Position numbers and translations under genes: made by a program. A stretch of DNA of 64,000 bases, from the NCBI GenBank assembly GCA_022495995.1, contig JAFEMH010002333.1, positions 182,501 to 246,500 of the forward strand, given 5' to 3'. The stretch comes from Adenophora triphylla var. japonica (taxonomy: Eukaryota; Streptophyta; Magnoliopsida; Asterales; Campanulaceae). This document shows, piece by piece, positions 1 to 11,066 of this stretch (within the stretch, counting starts at the first letter, position 1; the number at the start of each line of letters is the position of its first letter). The notes under the pieces are model-generated. The model saw only the letters and a program-made list of their open reading frames with translations. It had not been told where the DNA came from and ran no database searches.

Positions 1-301
1 TCCTCATCACATCAATTAGATAAACCATTCCGCAAGCAGCATGCACCATGATATATCATTCTATGTATATTCGGTTAATCCATCCATCACTAAAGTAAAA
101 AAGACGACGACTTAAAGTCAATCCTTGGTTTACCCCTACCATAAATGGGAACTTACAAGTCTCTCCTACTGTAGTTCTAACTAATACTATCACTACTCTG
201 TGATACATATCATTGATCACATCATAATATCTTACTTTCAACCAATTTCTTCTCCTAAGACCAACCAAATTAACTATCTTGAAACTTTATCATGTGCCTT
301 T
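1..301 (-). pseudogene. RTE-type LINE reverse transcriptase fragment
   Basis: The minus strand encodes a piece of a plant RTE-clade non-LTR reverse transcriptase: the stretch YDVINDMYHRVV is followed by a TVGET segment and a degenerate GVNQGLTLSRRLF, corresponding to the usual GLHQGSALSPYLF core. Stops and an indel follow, so it is a dead internal scrap without ends. The same segment recurs at 17090-17390 with only a few mismatches, so the two share one source. Its left end lies outside the window. Confidence 0.75.
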
Positions 302-510
302 TCTCTATGTCCGTAAAGACCAAACTGAGGCCTTTAATGGAGATGTGAAGCTTTTAATCTTGATCAGTAGATATATACCTTTCATTGTGGACCTTCCTAA
401 CAGAAAACCAAACTGATTCTCTAATAATATTTTCTCCCATCATAGTAAAATGTCCTCTCCCTATGATTGAAACTTATCAATCTTAATTCTATGCAAATGG
501 ATGAATAATA
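302..510. other. Unassigned spacer between LINE scrap and copia LTR
   Basis: No coding signal. A short phrase near 325-350 (accaaactgaggcctttaat) is also found near 34700-34730, so this is probably more repeat debris. Confidence 0.5.
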
Positions 511-1621
511 ACTGTTAGGACCTAACTATGTAACTACATAGTTAAGTATGGTTTTGACAAAGAAACATATCTGAAATGTGTTTTATACTTAACAAAACAC
601 CAGACAGCCAAGATATACTCAACAAACATCAGATAGCCAAGATATGACAAGTAATGATAAATCAAGCCAATAGTAATGATCAATAGAACCAATCCAATGA
701 TACAAGTGTATTTCATTACAAAGAGATCATTACATATCACCTATCTCAAACCATGTCCTCTACACATCAAGATCTAATAGATAAGTCTGACAGCTAAGAA
801 ACTCAACAGCAGAGAACTCATCACTCTGACAGCTATGATCTTCAGTGCCAACAGCAATGTTCTATTTCAGTGATGACAAAGATATGCTATGCTCAAATCT
901 CTCAACAAACATTGACATGTCATCTCCATGAAGATCTTTTGAACTTGGGTTGCAAATTCCAGCCTGTTTATATCAAAACAACAAAACATTAAATGCAAAC
1001 ACTATTCCACCCACAAACATTTACTGCCTTGTCTCCTCCAACGGCTCTTTCTCAGCTTATAAAAGGAAGACTCAATGACTGAAGCTCCTGACCCTTAACC
1101 CACAACCTTTTGCAACCTCTCTCAAATCCTTGCATACCTGCAAACCTGTGAATCAACATCAAAAACAAACTTCAGACACTTGAGACTTCACTTCAAGTGT
1201 ATAATCAAACTTGTAAGCACTTAAGACTGTACTTTAAGTGTATTCTCTGTAATTTTCTTTGTAACAAGCAAATCCCTAATTGACTGTACTAATTAGGAAG
1301 AGGAAGTTCAAGGAACTTGCCTGATCAATCTTTGTAACTCTTAAAGCGAGCTAGAGTATATTGGATTGAGCTCACTTGTCAAGATTGACAGTGAGAGTGG
1401 ACGTAGGAAGAGTGAACTCTGAACCACTTTAAATTCTTGTGTTCTTTGGTATTATCACACACACACTCACACTAACCACCTTGTCTTTACATTATTTCAC
1501 CTTACTTATTCCGCTGCACATTACACTTTGTTATTTTAATCAGTTAATATCTGACAGCTAAGATTCACCTTAACTGCCAAAGCTTAACTGCCTGATCTTC
1601 TCTTAGTTGATCAAGTACACA
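511..1621 (+). repeat. 5' LTR of a Ty1/copia retrotransposon
   Basis: It begins TGTTAGGACC and the last plausible CA lies at about 1620-1621, just ahead of a copia primer-binding site. It contains a TATA box and transcribed leader-like sequence and ends shortly before a gag gene in the same orientation. Short GACAGCYAA motifs recur through it (about 603, 636, 789, 828, 1553). The 3' end is placed to within about 12 bases, because the matching 3' LTR is not in the window. Confidence 0.65.
1056..1066 (+). promoter_or_regulatory. Probable TATA box of the copia LTR
   Basis: CTTATAAAAGG lies about 640 bases before the gag start, at the position expected for the U3/R promoter of a copia LTR. It is followed by a C/A-rich leader (CTGACCCTTAACCCACAACC). 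Confidence 0.5.
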
Positions 1622-1633
1622 GGGACTTTTAAT

Positions 1634-1645
1634 TGGTATCAGAGC
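1634..1645 (+). other. Primer-binding site for initiator Met-tRNA
   Basis: TGGTATCAGAGC matches the 3' end complement of plant initiator methionine tRNA, the standard primer site of Ty1/copia elements. It sits a few bases after the LTR. Confidence 0.85.
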
Positions 1646-1700
1646 TTGTCTTCACCACCAAAAGTCTAACAACTTGTGAAGGATCCCCTTTCAACCCACC

Positions 1701-2986
1701 ATGCCTCAACCAAGAAGAAATAAGAAGACATTCCACACATTGACGACTGTGGATCTTTTGAAATTTATGCATCAAAAATCAAAACCTATCTTGATGCAAA
1801 CAGTATTTGGAACTGGTATGCATTAGAAAATGAAGTCACCTATCCAATCCAACAAGATTCAAATGGTAGAGCCAGTAAAATGAAATCCCTATAAAACTGG
1901 ACTGAATATGAAAGGAAATTGACTAGTGCCAATCTTAAAGTCAAAAACATACTTCAAAAGAGTGTGAATGACTCCCTAGCACAAGAAATTGCTAAAGAAC
2001 CAACTGCAAAATCAGTCTGGGAACTTATCCACACCAAATTTACCAAACACACCAGTGTTAGAACTCAAATTTTGTATAACTTGCTTAGGCAGCTAGACAA
2101 CTTTAAATTCAACCCTGGTGAAAAGGTTAGTGTTGCTAGACCAAGGTTTGAGGACCTTGTCAGATCCATTGCTGACCATGGAAAAACTTTTGAAAATCAA
2201 GATCTATGCCTTAAAATATATTCAAATCTTCCTCAAGAATATGAGAAGGTAGCCTTACCTATAAGAGAAGGTGCAGAATGGAGCACCATGACTGTAGAGC
2301 AATATTTTGGAAAGCTTGAGGCCTATGAACTAGAAGGAATGATAAAAATTAAACTTGTTTCTTCTATCTCACAAACTCTTGCCTTGGCTGCCCAGGAAAC
2401 TCCTCACAAACCCATCACTCAACAAGACATTGACATCATGGTTCTCAACTCCCTTCAAAAAGTAAACTTCTCTTCAAATAAACATACCTCACAAGCAGAT
2501 TTACCAAGTCTCATATCCATGGCTGTTAGAAATGCCATGAAAACACATAGGAAAACATTTGATAGAAAATACAGTCCATCTACGTCAGATCAAGAGAACC
2601 ACAAGAAGAAAATTGAATGTTTCAATTGTGGAAAACTTGGTCACTATTCATCTGAATGTCCTGAACCAAAGAAACCTAAGGAAAATCAGACAGCTAAGAA
2701 ACTCACCTACTCAAAGGAAATCATTCACAGTTCCAGATGCAACTGCTACACCTGCTCCAAAAGCAAAAATGAGAAAAATAAAGAACAAATAATGTTTGCT
2801 GACTCATCAAAATTTAGTGATGAAGAATTTGACTCCAGTTACTCTGAAAGTGAAGGAGAAGAGGCTATGATATGCCTAATGGCAGGAGATGATGAAGAAT
2901 CAGATAGTGAAGAAGATCTTGAAGTATTGGCTGTTGCTGAAGAATTAAAACAGGTATACAATTTTAACTCTTTAAATTTTTTTTAA
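1701..2986 (+). pseudogene. gag: Ty1/copia gag polyprotein, 3' truncated
   Basis: The reading frame starts at the ATG at 1701, is broken by a TAA near 1891, and is then open from 1919 to 2986. The open part is a copia Gag of the UBN2/gag-polypeptide type: the helical capsid-like region occupies about the first 150 residues, including KSVWELIHTKFTKH and the CLKIYSNLPQEYEKV segment. A CCHC zinc knuckle follows (CFNCGKLGHYSSECP, near residue 235), then a C-terminal stretch rich in acidic residues. Near 2955 the copia sequence stops, and the last residues come from foreign AT-rich DNA next to SatA. Protease, integrase and RT are absent, so this is a 5' stump (LTR, PBS, gag). Confidence 0.85.
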
Positions 2987-2989
2987 TTT

Positions 2990-5100
2990 TTCAGCGACGG
3001 TGATAATATAATTTTGTTTTTAAATTTAAAAAAAACTACTAATTAACAAAGTCTAAAATATTATTTCCTAGTGAATAAAAAATAAAATAAAATAAAATAA
3101 ATAAATATAGGATAGTCCGTCCCTCTTTTTTTCTATATACTTTCATTTATTTAGTTTTTTTCTATCTTTTTTTATATAACTTTTTCTAAAAAAAAACCAC
3201 TAATTAACAAACGCTAAAATATTATTTTCTAGTCAATAAAAAATTTTTTAAAAAATAAAAAATAAATATAGGGTAGTCCGTCCCTCTTTTGACTTTTCTT
3301 CTATATACTTTCATTTGTTTAGTTTTTTTTTTCTATCTTTTTTTATATAACCTTTTCTAAAAAAACCACTAATCAAAAACGGCTAAAATATTATTTTCTA
3401 TTCAATAAAAAAAATTTTAAAAAAATAAAAAATAAATATAGGGTAATCCGTCCCTCTTTTGACTTTTCTTCTATATACTTTCATTTGTTTAGTTTTTTTC
3501 TATGTTTTTTTATATAACTTTTTCTACAAAAAACCACTAATTAACAAATGCTAAAATATTATTTTCTAGTCAATAAAAAATTTTAAAAACAAATAAAAAA
3601 ATAAATATAGGGTAGTCCGTCCCTCTTTAGACTTTTCTTCTATATACTTTCATTTGTTTAGTTTTTTTTCTATCTTTTTTTATATAACCTTTTCCACAAA
3701 AAACCACTAATTAACAAAGACTGAAATATTATTTTCTAGTCAATAAAAAATTTAAAAAAAATAAAAAATAAATATAGGGTAGTCCGTCCCACTTTTGACT
3801 TTTCTTCTATATACTTTCATTTGTTTAGTTTTTTTCTATCTTTTTTTATATAACCTTTTCTACAGAAAACCACTAATCAACAAAGGCAAAAATATTATTT
3901 TCTCGTCAATAAAAAATTTAAAAAAAAAATAAAAAATAAATATAGGGTAGTTCGTCCCTCTTTTGACTTTTCTTCTGTATACTTTCATTTGTTTAGTTTT
4001 TTCTATCTTTTTATATATAACTTTTTCTAAAAAAAAAACCACTAATTAACAAAGGCTAAAATATTATTTTCTAGTCAGTAAAAAATTTTTAAAAAAATAA
4101 AAAATAAATACAGGGTAGTCCGTCCCTCTTTTGACTTTTCTTCTATATACTTTCATTTGTGTAGTTTTTTTCTATCTTTTTTTATATAACCTTTTCTAAA
4201 AAACCACTAATCAACAAAGGCTAAAATATTATTTTCTAGTCAATAAAAAATTTTAAAAAAATAAAAAATAAATACAAGGTAGTCCGTCCCTCTTTTTTTT
4301 CTTCTATATACTTTCATTTGTTTAGTTTTTTTCTATCTTTTTTTATATAACTTTTTCTAAAAAAACCACTAATCAACGAAGGCTAAAATATTATTTTCTA
4401 GTCAATAAAAAATTTTAAAAAAAAATAAAAAATGAAAATATGGTAGTCCGTCCCTCTTTTGACTTTTCTTCTATATACTAACATATGCGTAATTTTTTTC
4501 TATCTTTTTTTATATGACCTTTTCTACAAAAAACCACTTATTAAAAAAGGCTAAAATATTATTTTCTAGTCAATAAAAAATTTAAAAAAAATAAAAAATA
4601 AATATAGGGTAGTCCGTCCCTCTTTTGACTTTTCTTCTATATACTTTCATTTGTTTAGTTTTTTTCTATCTTTTTTTATATGACCATTTCTACAAAAAAC
4701 TACTAATTAACAAAGGCTAAAATATTATTTTCTAGTCAATAAAAAAATTTAAAAAAAAATAAAAAATAAATATAGGGTAGTCCGTCCCTCTTTTGACTTT
4801 TCTTCTATATACTTTCATTTGTTTAGTTTTTTTCTATCTTTTTTTATATAATTTTTTTCTAAAAAAACCACTAATCAACAAAGGCTAAAAAATTATTTTC
4901 TAGTCAATAAAAATTTTTTAAAAAAAATAAAAAATAAATACTGGGTAGTCTGTCTCTCTTTTGACTTTTCTTCTATATACTTTCATTTGTGTAGTTTTTT
5001 TCTATCTTTTTTTATATAACCTTTTCTACAAAAAACCACCAATTAACAAAGGCTAAAATATTATTTTCTAGTCAATAAAAAATTTTAAAAAATAAATATA
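2990..5100 (+). repeat. SatA tandem array, ~167-bp unit, about 12-13 copies
   Basis: The recurring landmark GTCCGTCCCTC ends its GTCCGT at 3120, 3281, 3451, 3620, 3787, 3955, 4123, 4287, 4451, 4617, 4785 and 4953 (with small variants), giving spacings of 161-170. Each unit carries the landmarks GACTTTTCTTCTATATAC, CTTTCATTTGTTTAG, an ACCACTAATTAACAAAGGC box and TATTATTTTCTAGTCAATAA, separated by A- and T-tracts. The array begins right after a stray CAGCGACGG (2991-2999), the motif of the CACTA subterminal repeats, and ends in telomere-like DNA. The same family appears inverted at 9096-9990 and in decayed form at 14686-14925. Confidence 0.95.
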
Positions 5101-5185
5101 GGGTATAGAGTATAGGATTTAGGGTTTAGGGTTCAGGGTATAGGGTAAATGATATAGGGTATAGGGTTTAGGGTTTAGGGTATAG
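5101..5185 (+). repeat. Telomere-like interstitial repeat, block 1
   Basis: Imperfect array of 7-base units mixing TTTAGGG, the plant telomere repeat, with TATAGGG and TTCAGGG. It continues at 10617 on the far side of the CACTA element. Confidence 0.9.
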
Positions 5186-5199
5186 CACTATCAGAAAAA

Positions 5200-5835
5200 C
5201 AGGTTTTAGCGACGAAAATTTCCGTCGCTAAATCCAAATTTTCGTCGCTAAAATTAAACAGCGACGAAAAAATTCCGTCGCTGGTCCGCCGCTACCAGCC
5301 CGACGCAGTGCTCCGACGGCTCAATTTCCGTCGGTATAATTTTGGTTTTACCGACGAAATTAACATTCTGCCGCTGATTTTAATTATTAGCGACGGAAAT
5401 TTCCGTCGCTGAATTAATTTAATTTAATTTAATTTTTATTTCAGCGACGGAAATTTCCGCCGCTGAAATAAAAATTAAATTAAAATAAATTAACTCAGCG
5501 ACGAAAATTTCCGCCGCTGAAATAATTTAATTTAATTAATTTTTATTTCAGCGACGGAAATTTCCGCCGCTGGAATAAAAATTAAATTAAAATAAATTAA
5601 ATCAGCGGCGGAAATTTCCGTCGCTGAGTTAATTTATTTTAATTTAATTTTTATTTCAGCTGCAGAAATTTCCGTCGCTGACTTAATTTATTTTAATTTA
5701 ATTTTTATTTCAGCGACGGAATATTCCGTCGCTGATTTAATTTAATTTTTATTTCAGCGACGGAATATTCCGCCGCTGAATTAATTTATTTTAATTAAAT
5801 TTTTATTTCACCGGCGGAATATTCCGTCGCTAATA
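5200..5835. repeat. Left subterminal palindrome array of CACTA-1
   Basis: Repeated palindromes with arms CAGCGACGGAA and TTCCGTCGCTG, variants with GCGGCGG and CCGCCGC, separated by TTAATTTAATTT spacers. This is the expected location and form of CACTA transposase-binding sites. Confidence 0.9.
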
Positions 5836-5839
5836 ATTC

Positions 5840-6135
5840 AATAAATAAAAAAAATCAAAAATGTCAAAATTAAATCCTTTTTTTTTCAATATTGAATAAT
5901 TTTTTTTATAATGATACAAATGAAAAACATCAATTATAATATTTTTAAAAAACTAATAAATTAAAAAAAAATACATCTATAGAAAAATATCAAAATACAT
6001 CAATTACAAATATCAAGATACGTCAATTAATAATGTCAAAATACATCTATTACAATCTTTTTAAAATTAATTACAAATCTTTCAAAGAAAAAAATAAATA
6101 TCAAATATTTGCAAATGACCACTACCACCATCCAA
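5840..6135. other. AT-rich interior of CACTA-1, no gene seen
   Basis: A/T-rich sequence with several ATCAAATACATCAATTA-like phrases (ATACATCTAT, TACATCAATTA, TACGTCAATTA). No convincing ORF, no recognisable element end. Confidence 0.5.
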
Positions 6136-6229
6136 ATTTCAAAAAAAAAAAATCAAAAAATGTCAAACCCCACTTTCAACTACAATTCTCAAACTTCAAA
6201 ACTCATCTTCTGTCAAAACCCATTTTCAA

Positions 6230-6710
6230 TTCGAAATCGAGGGGACGGCGGGTTTGGGGTAATTTTTTGAGAAGAGGGGCGAGGTAGAGGCGGAGATGGA
6301 GATGGAGATGGAGAAAGAGGAGGAGATGGAGATGGAGGCGGGGTGGAGGAAGAGGCGGAGATGGAGGTGGAGGTGGAGGCGGAGACAGAGATGGAGGTGG
6401 AGGTGGAGGCGAAAAAGATGGTGAAGAAGAAGGGCGAGGAAGAGGCGGAGATGGAGATGGAGGCGGGGTGGAGGAAGAGGCGGAGATGGAGATGGAGATG
6501 GAGGCGAAGATGGAGGGGGAGGCGGAGATGGAGGTGGAGGCGGAGGCGGAGTCAGAGATGGAGAGAAGGCGGGGATGTCGTGGGGAAGGAAGGAAGGTTC
6601 GCCGGATCTGGAAGGGTGGCCGGATCTGGTGGGGTGGCCGGATTTGGTAGTAGAGAGAGAAAGAGAGTGTGAGAGAGAGAAAGTGAGAGTGTGTGTTACT
6701 GTGTGTGTGT
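6230..6710 (+). repeat. GGAGATGGAGGCGG purine tract inside CACTA-1
   Basis: Simple-sequence purine DNA made of GGAGAT and GGAGGC hexamers with a GTGAGA/GTGTGTGT tail near 6670-6710. It opens long Glu/Met- or Arg/Trp-rich frames in several registers, which are composition artefacts. The tract may be the remnant of a captured 5' exon, since it follows C-rich, CT-poor leader-like DNA at 6140-6230, but no known protein can be read. Confidence 0.7.
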
Positions 6711-7172
6711 GTGTTTGAGTAAATAAATTGGAAGATAAAAAGAATTTAAGAATGTGAAATGGTTTGTGAAATGGTTTTGTTTTGATGAATTTAGACCATT
6801 GGATATTTAAGATTAATGGTCCAGATTGATTAGGGGATCAATCCATGTGAAAATTTGTAAGCCAATAAAAAAAAGGGTATCATACTTTTGCAAAATGGAT
6901 TTGGACCATTGGATGTTTAAGATTAATGGTCCAGATTGATTAGGGGATCAATCCATGTGATAATTTGTAAGCCAATTAAAAAAAAGGGTGTCATGCGTTT
7001 GCAAAATGGATTTGGACTATTGGATTTTATTGTTTGTGATATATTTAATGGCTAAGATCTTTCTTGTTTAATGACCATAATAATAGTAATATCAAAAATA
7101 ATTTAAGATATAAAATAATATTATATAATAATAATAATTAAATAATAAATAATAATATATCATAATAATGAT

Positions 7173-7463
7173 ATACTCCCTCTGTCCCGGCCGAAGTGTC
7201 CCAAGTTTTCTTTTTGGGCGTCCCATTTAAAATGTCTCATTCCTAAAAAGGAAAGTTTTTATTATTTTTGTACACTTCCTACCCAACTCATTCACTCTCC
7301 TACTTTACTTTTACACTCACAACATTCTCTCCTAACTATTCCTCCCACTCATTCTCTCTCCTATTTAATTTTTCATACTCACAACATTTAACCTTTTTCT
7401 CTTTCTTACATCACTTTCCTTAATTCTCGTGCAAACGTCCTTTTGGGACACTTCGGGACACAT
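7173..7463. mobile_element. Stowaway-like MITE fragment
   Basis: The left end is TACTCCCTCTGTCCC after a TA, the standard Stowaway terminus. Near 7440-7463 the reverse complement of its next block appears (TGGGACACTTCGGGACA against TGTCCC..GAAGTGTCCCA). The terminal GGGACGGAGGGAGTA of the right end is missing: the element runs at CGGGACA straight into the first SatB monomer, which has the same bases, so the junction may have formed by microhomology. Confidence 0.65.
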
Positions 7464-9095
7464 AAAACCCTAAAAATCCTAAATAATGGCACATATTTGT
7501 AACTCAATTTCCATTTGAATTTTGAGGAAAGTCATAGAGATGAAAAACACTTTAAATGTCATTTAGAATGTAGAAAAAAATTAAAAAAAAATAAACGAGG
7601 TAGCCGTATACCATTTTCACAAGATCGGGACACATTCCTTAAAACCCTAAATAATGGCACATAATTGTAACTCAATTTCCATTTGGATTTTGAGGAAAGT
7701 CCTAAAGATGAAAAACACTTTAAATGTCATTTAGAATGTAGAAAAAAATTTAAAAAAAATAAACGAGATAGCCGTATACCATTTTCACAAGATCGGGACA
7801 CATTCCTTAAAACCCTAAATAATGGCACATATTTGTAACTCAATTTCCATTTGGATTTTGAGGAAAGTCATAAAGATGAAAAACACTTTAAATGTCATTT
7901 AGAATGTAGAAAAAAATTAAAAAATAAATAAATGAGGTAGCCGTATACCATTTTCACAAGATCGGGACACATAAAATCCTAAAAACCCTAAATAATGGCA
8001 CATATTTGTAACTCAATTTCCATTTGGATTTTGAAGAAAGTCATAGAGATGAAAAACACTTTAAATGTCATTTAGTATGTAGAAAAAAATTAAAAAAAAA
8101 TAAACGAGGTAGCCGTATACCATTTTCACAAGATCGGGACACATTCCTTAAAACCCTAAATAATGGCACATAATTGTAACTCAATTTCCATTTGGATTTT
8201 GAGGAAAGTCCTAAAGATGAAAAACACTTTAAATGTCATTTAGAATGTAGAAAAAAATTTTAAAAAAAATAAACGAGGTAGCCGTATACCATTTTCACAA
8301 GATCGGGACACATTCCTTAAAACCCTAAATAATGGCACATATTTGTAACTCAATTTCCATTTGGATTTTGAGGAAAGTCATAAAGATGAAAAACACTTTA
8401 AATGTCATTTAGAATGCAGAAAAAAATTAAAAAAAATAAACGAGGTAGACGTATACCATTTTCACAAGATCGGGACACATAAAACTTTAAAAATCCTAAA
8501 TAATGGCACATATTTGTAACTCAATTTCCATTTAGATTTTGAGGAAAGTCATAGAGATGAAAAATACTTTAAATGTCATTTAGTATGTAGAAAAAAATTA
8601 AAAAAAATAAACGAGGTAGCCGTATACCATTTTCACAAGATCGGGACACATTCCTTAAAACCCTAAATAATGGCACATAATTGTAACTCAATTTCCATTT
8701 GGATTTTGAGGAAAGTCCTAAAGATGAAAAACACTTTAAATGTCATTTAGAATGTAGAAAAAAATTAAAAAAATAAACGAGGTAGCCGTATACCATTTTC
8801 ACAAGATCGGGACACATTCCTTGAAACTCTAAATAATGGCACATATTTGTAACTCAATTTCCATTTGGATTTTGAGGAAAGTCATAAAGATGAAAAACAC
8901 TTTAAATGTCATTTAGAATTTAGAAAAAAATTAAAAAAAATTAAACGAGGTAGCCGTATACCATTTTCACAAGATCGGGACACATAAAACCCTAAAAACC
9001 CTAAATAATGACACATATTTGTAACTCAATTTCCATTTGGATTTTGAGGAAAGTCATAGAGATGAAAAACACTTTAAATGTCATTTAGAATGTAG
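7461..9095. repeat. SatB tandem array with three-monomer higher-order repeat
   Basis: About 9.5 monomers of ~169 bp. GATCGGGACACA starts at 7623, 7791, 7960, 8132, 8301, 8468, 8639, 8805 and 8973. Three monomer types alternate in strict order. Type A has CACATAAAAC after the landmark. Type B has CACATTCCTT with CACATAATTG and GTCCTAAAG. Type C has CACATTCCTT with CACATATTTG and GTCATAAAG. Equivalent monomers recur every ~504-510 bp, so the array grew by duplication of a trimer. A diverged single monomer lies at 39331-39505 inside MULE-1. Confidence 0.93.
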
Positions 9096-9990
9096 AAAAA
9101 AATTGTAGAAAAAAAATAGAAAAAAAACTAAACAAATGAAAGTATATAGAAGAAAAGTCAAAAGAGGAACGGACTACCCTATATTTATTTTTTAATTTTT
9201 TTTAAATTTTTTATTTACTAGAAAATAATATTTTAGCCTTTGTTAATTAGTGGTTTTTTTTATAAAAAGTTATAGAAAAAAAGATAGAAAAAAAACTAAA
9301 CAAATGAAAGTATATAAAAGAAAAGTCAAAAGAGGGACGGACTACCCTATATTTATTTTTTAAATTTTTTAAAATTTTTTATTGACTAGAAAATAATATT
9401 TTAGCCTTTTTTAATTAGTGATTTTGTTTAGAAAAAGTATTAGAAAAAAAGATAGAAAAAAAACTAAACAAATGAAAGTATATAGAAGAAAAGTCAAAAG
9501 AGGGACGGACTACCCTATATTTATTTTTTAATTTTTTTAAAATTTTTTATTTATTAGAAAATAATATTTTAGCCTTTGTTAATTAGTGGTTTTTTTTAGA
9601 AAAAGTTATAGAAAAAAAGATAGAATAAAAAACTAAACAAATGAAAGTATATAAAAAAAAGTCAAAAGAGGGACGGACTACCCTATATTTATTTTTTAAT
9701 TTTTTTTTAAATTTTTTATTGACTAGAAAATAATATTTTAGTCTTTGTTAATTAGTGGTTTTTTTTTAGAAAAAGTTATGGAAAAAAAGATAGAAAAAAA
9801 ACTAAACAAATGAAAGTATATAGAAGAAAAGTCAAAAGAGGGTATATTTATTTTTTAATTTTTTTTAAATTTTTTATTGACTAAAAAATAATATTTTAGC
9901 CTTTGTTAATTAGTGGTTTTTTTTTTAGAAAAAGTTATAAAAAAAAAGATAGAAAAAAAACTAAACAAATGAAAGTATATAGAAGAAAAA
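9096..9990 (-). repeat. SatA array, inverted copy inside CACTA-1
   Basis: About five units of the 2990-5100 satellite on the minus strand. AAGTCAAAAGAGG recurs at about 9155, 9322, 9489, 9657 and 9827, spacing ~168. It abuts SatB on the left (shared GTAGAAAAAAA) and a CAGCGACGG subterminal palindrome on the right, mirroring the stray CAGCGACGG at the left end of the 2990 array. Confidence 0.92.
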
Positions 9991-9997
9991 TAAAAAA

Positions 9998-10600
9998 GAA
10001 ATTCAGCGACGGAATTATTCCGTCGCTGATAATCTAATTTTTTTTAAAAAAAAATAAATAAATTATCAGCGACGGAATAATTCCGTCGCTGATAAATTAA
10101 AAAAATAAAAATAAATAAATTAGATTATCAGCGACGGAATAATTTCGTCACTGATAAATTAAAAAAAATAAAAAATAAATAAACTATCAGCGACGAAAAT
10201 ATTCCGTCGCTGATAATCTAATATTTTTTTAAAAAAAATAAATTATCAGCGACGGAATTATTCCGTCGCTGATAACTTAAAAAAAATTTAAAAAAAAAAT
10301 AAATTATCAGAGATGGAATAATTCCGTCGCTGATAACTTAAAAAAATTAAAAAATAAATAAATTATCAGCGGCGGAATAATTCCGTCGCTGATATTTTAT
10401 TTAGCGACGGATTCTGCCGCTGAAATTCCGTCGCTAAAACGAATATTCGTCGAATATTCATTTTTAGCGACGGAATTCAGCGGCGGAATTTAATTCCGTT
10501 GGTAAATTTGGCGCCAAATTAATTCCGTCGCTAAAGCATAATTTTCGTCGCTAAATAGCGACGAAATGCTTCCGTCGCTGTTGATTCCGTCGCTAAAACA
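9998..10600. repeat. Right subterminal palindrome array of CACTA-1
   Basis: Repeated TCAGCGACGGAAT and ATTCCGTCGCTGA palindromes with A-rich spacers, denser GCGACG motifs toward the terminus at 10616. Counterpart of 5200-5835. Confidence 0.9.
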
Positions 10601-10616
10601 CCAGTTTCTGGTAGTG

Positions 10617-11066
10617 GTATAGGGTTTAGGGTTTAGGGTATAGTATATAGGGTATAGGATATATGGTATAAAGTATAGTCTATAGGGTATAGGGTATAAG
10701 GTATAGAGTGTATGGTATAGGATATAGTTTATAGGGTATAGTATATAGGGTATAAGATATAGAGTGTAGGTTATAGGGTATATAGGGTATAAGATATAGA
10801 GTGTAGGGTATATGGTATAGGGTTTAGGGTTTAGGGTATAGGGTATAAGGTTTAGGATTTAGGGTATAGGGTATAGTATATAGGGTATAGGATATATGGT
10901 ATAGAGTATAGTCTATAGGGTATAGGGTATAGTATATAGGGTATAAGGTATAGAGTGTATGGTATAGGGTATAGTATATAGGGTATAGGGTATAGAGCGT
11001 AAGATATATGGTATATATATAGGGTATAAGGTATAGAGTGTAGGGTATAGGGTATAGTATATAGGG
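10617..11066 (+). repeat. Telomere-like interstitial repeat, block 2
   Basis: 450 bases of degenerate TTTAGGG, TATAGGG, TATAAGG, TATAGAG and TATATGG units, the longest block of the array. Minus-strand frames across it read as Tyr/Pro/Leu/Ile repeats and are artefacts. Confidence 0.9.

Larger units (their letters stand above)
5186..10616. mobile_element. CACTA (En/Spm-type) transposon, non-autonomous, 5.4 kb
   Basis: The left end starts CACTATCAGAAAAACAGG then TTTTAGCGACG. The right end, read on the minus strand, starts CACTACCAGAAACTGGTG then TTTTAGCGACG, so the termini are matching CACTA-type inverted repeats. Both flanks are the telomere-like array, which therefore is the target. The 3-bp duplication does not match cleanly (TAG left, GTA right), possibly because the target is repetitive. 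Subterminal arrays of GCGACGGAA/TTCCGTCGC palindromes fill about 650 bases on the left and 600 on the right, as expected of transposase-binding regions. No transposase is visible inside. The interior is GA-rich DNA, a MITE fragment and two satellites. Confidence 0.88.

Noticed and set aside
6343..6672. Glu/Met- and Arg/Trp-rich open frames
   Set aside because: They arise from the GGAGAT/GGAGGC simple repeat in several registers at once.
5183..10619. Clean 3-bp target duplication for CACTA-1
   Set aside because: Left TAG and right GTA do not match, and the repetitive target prevents a decision.
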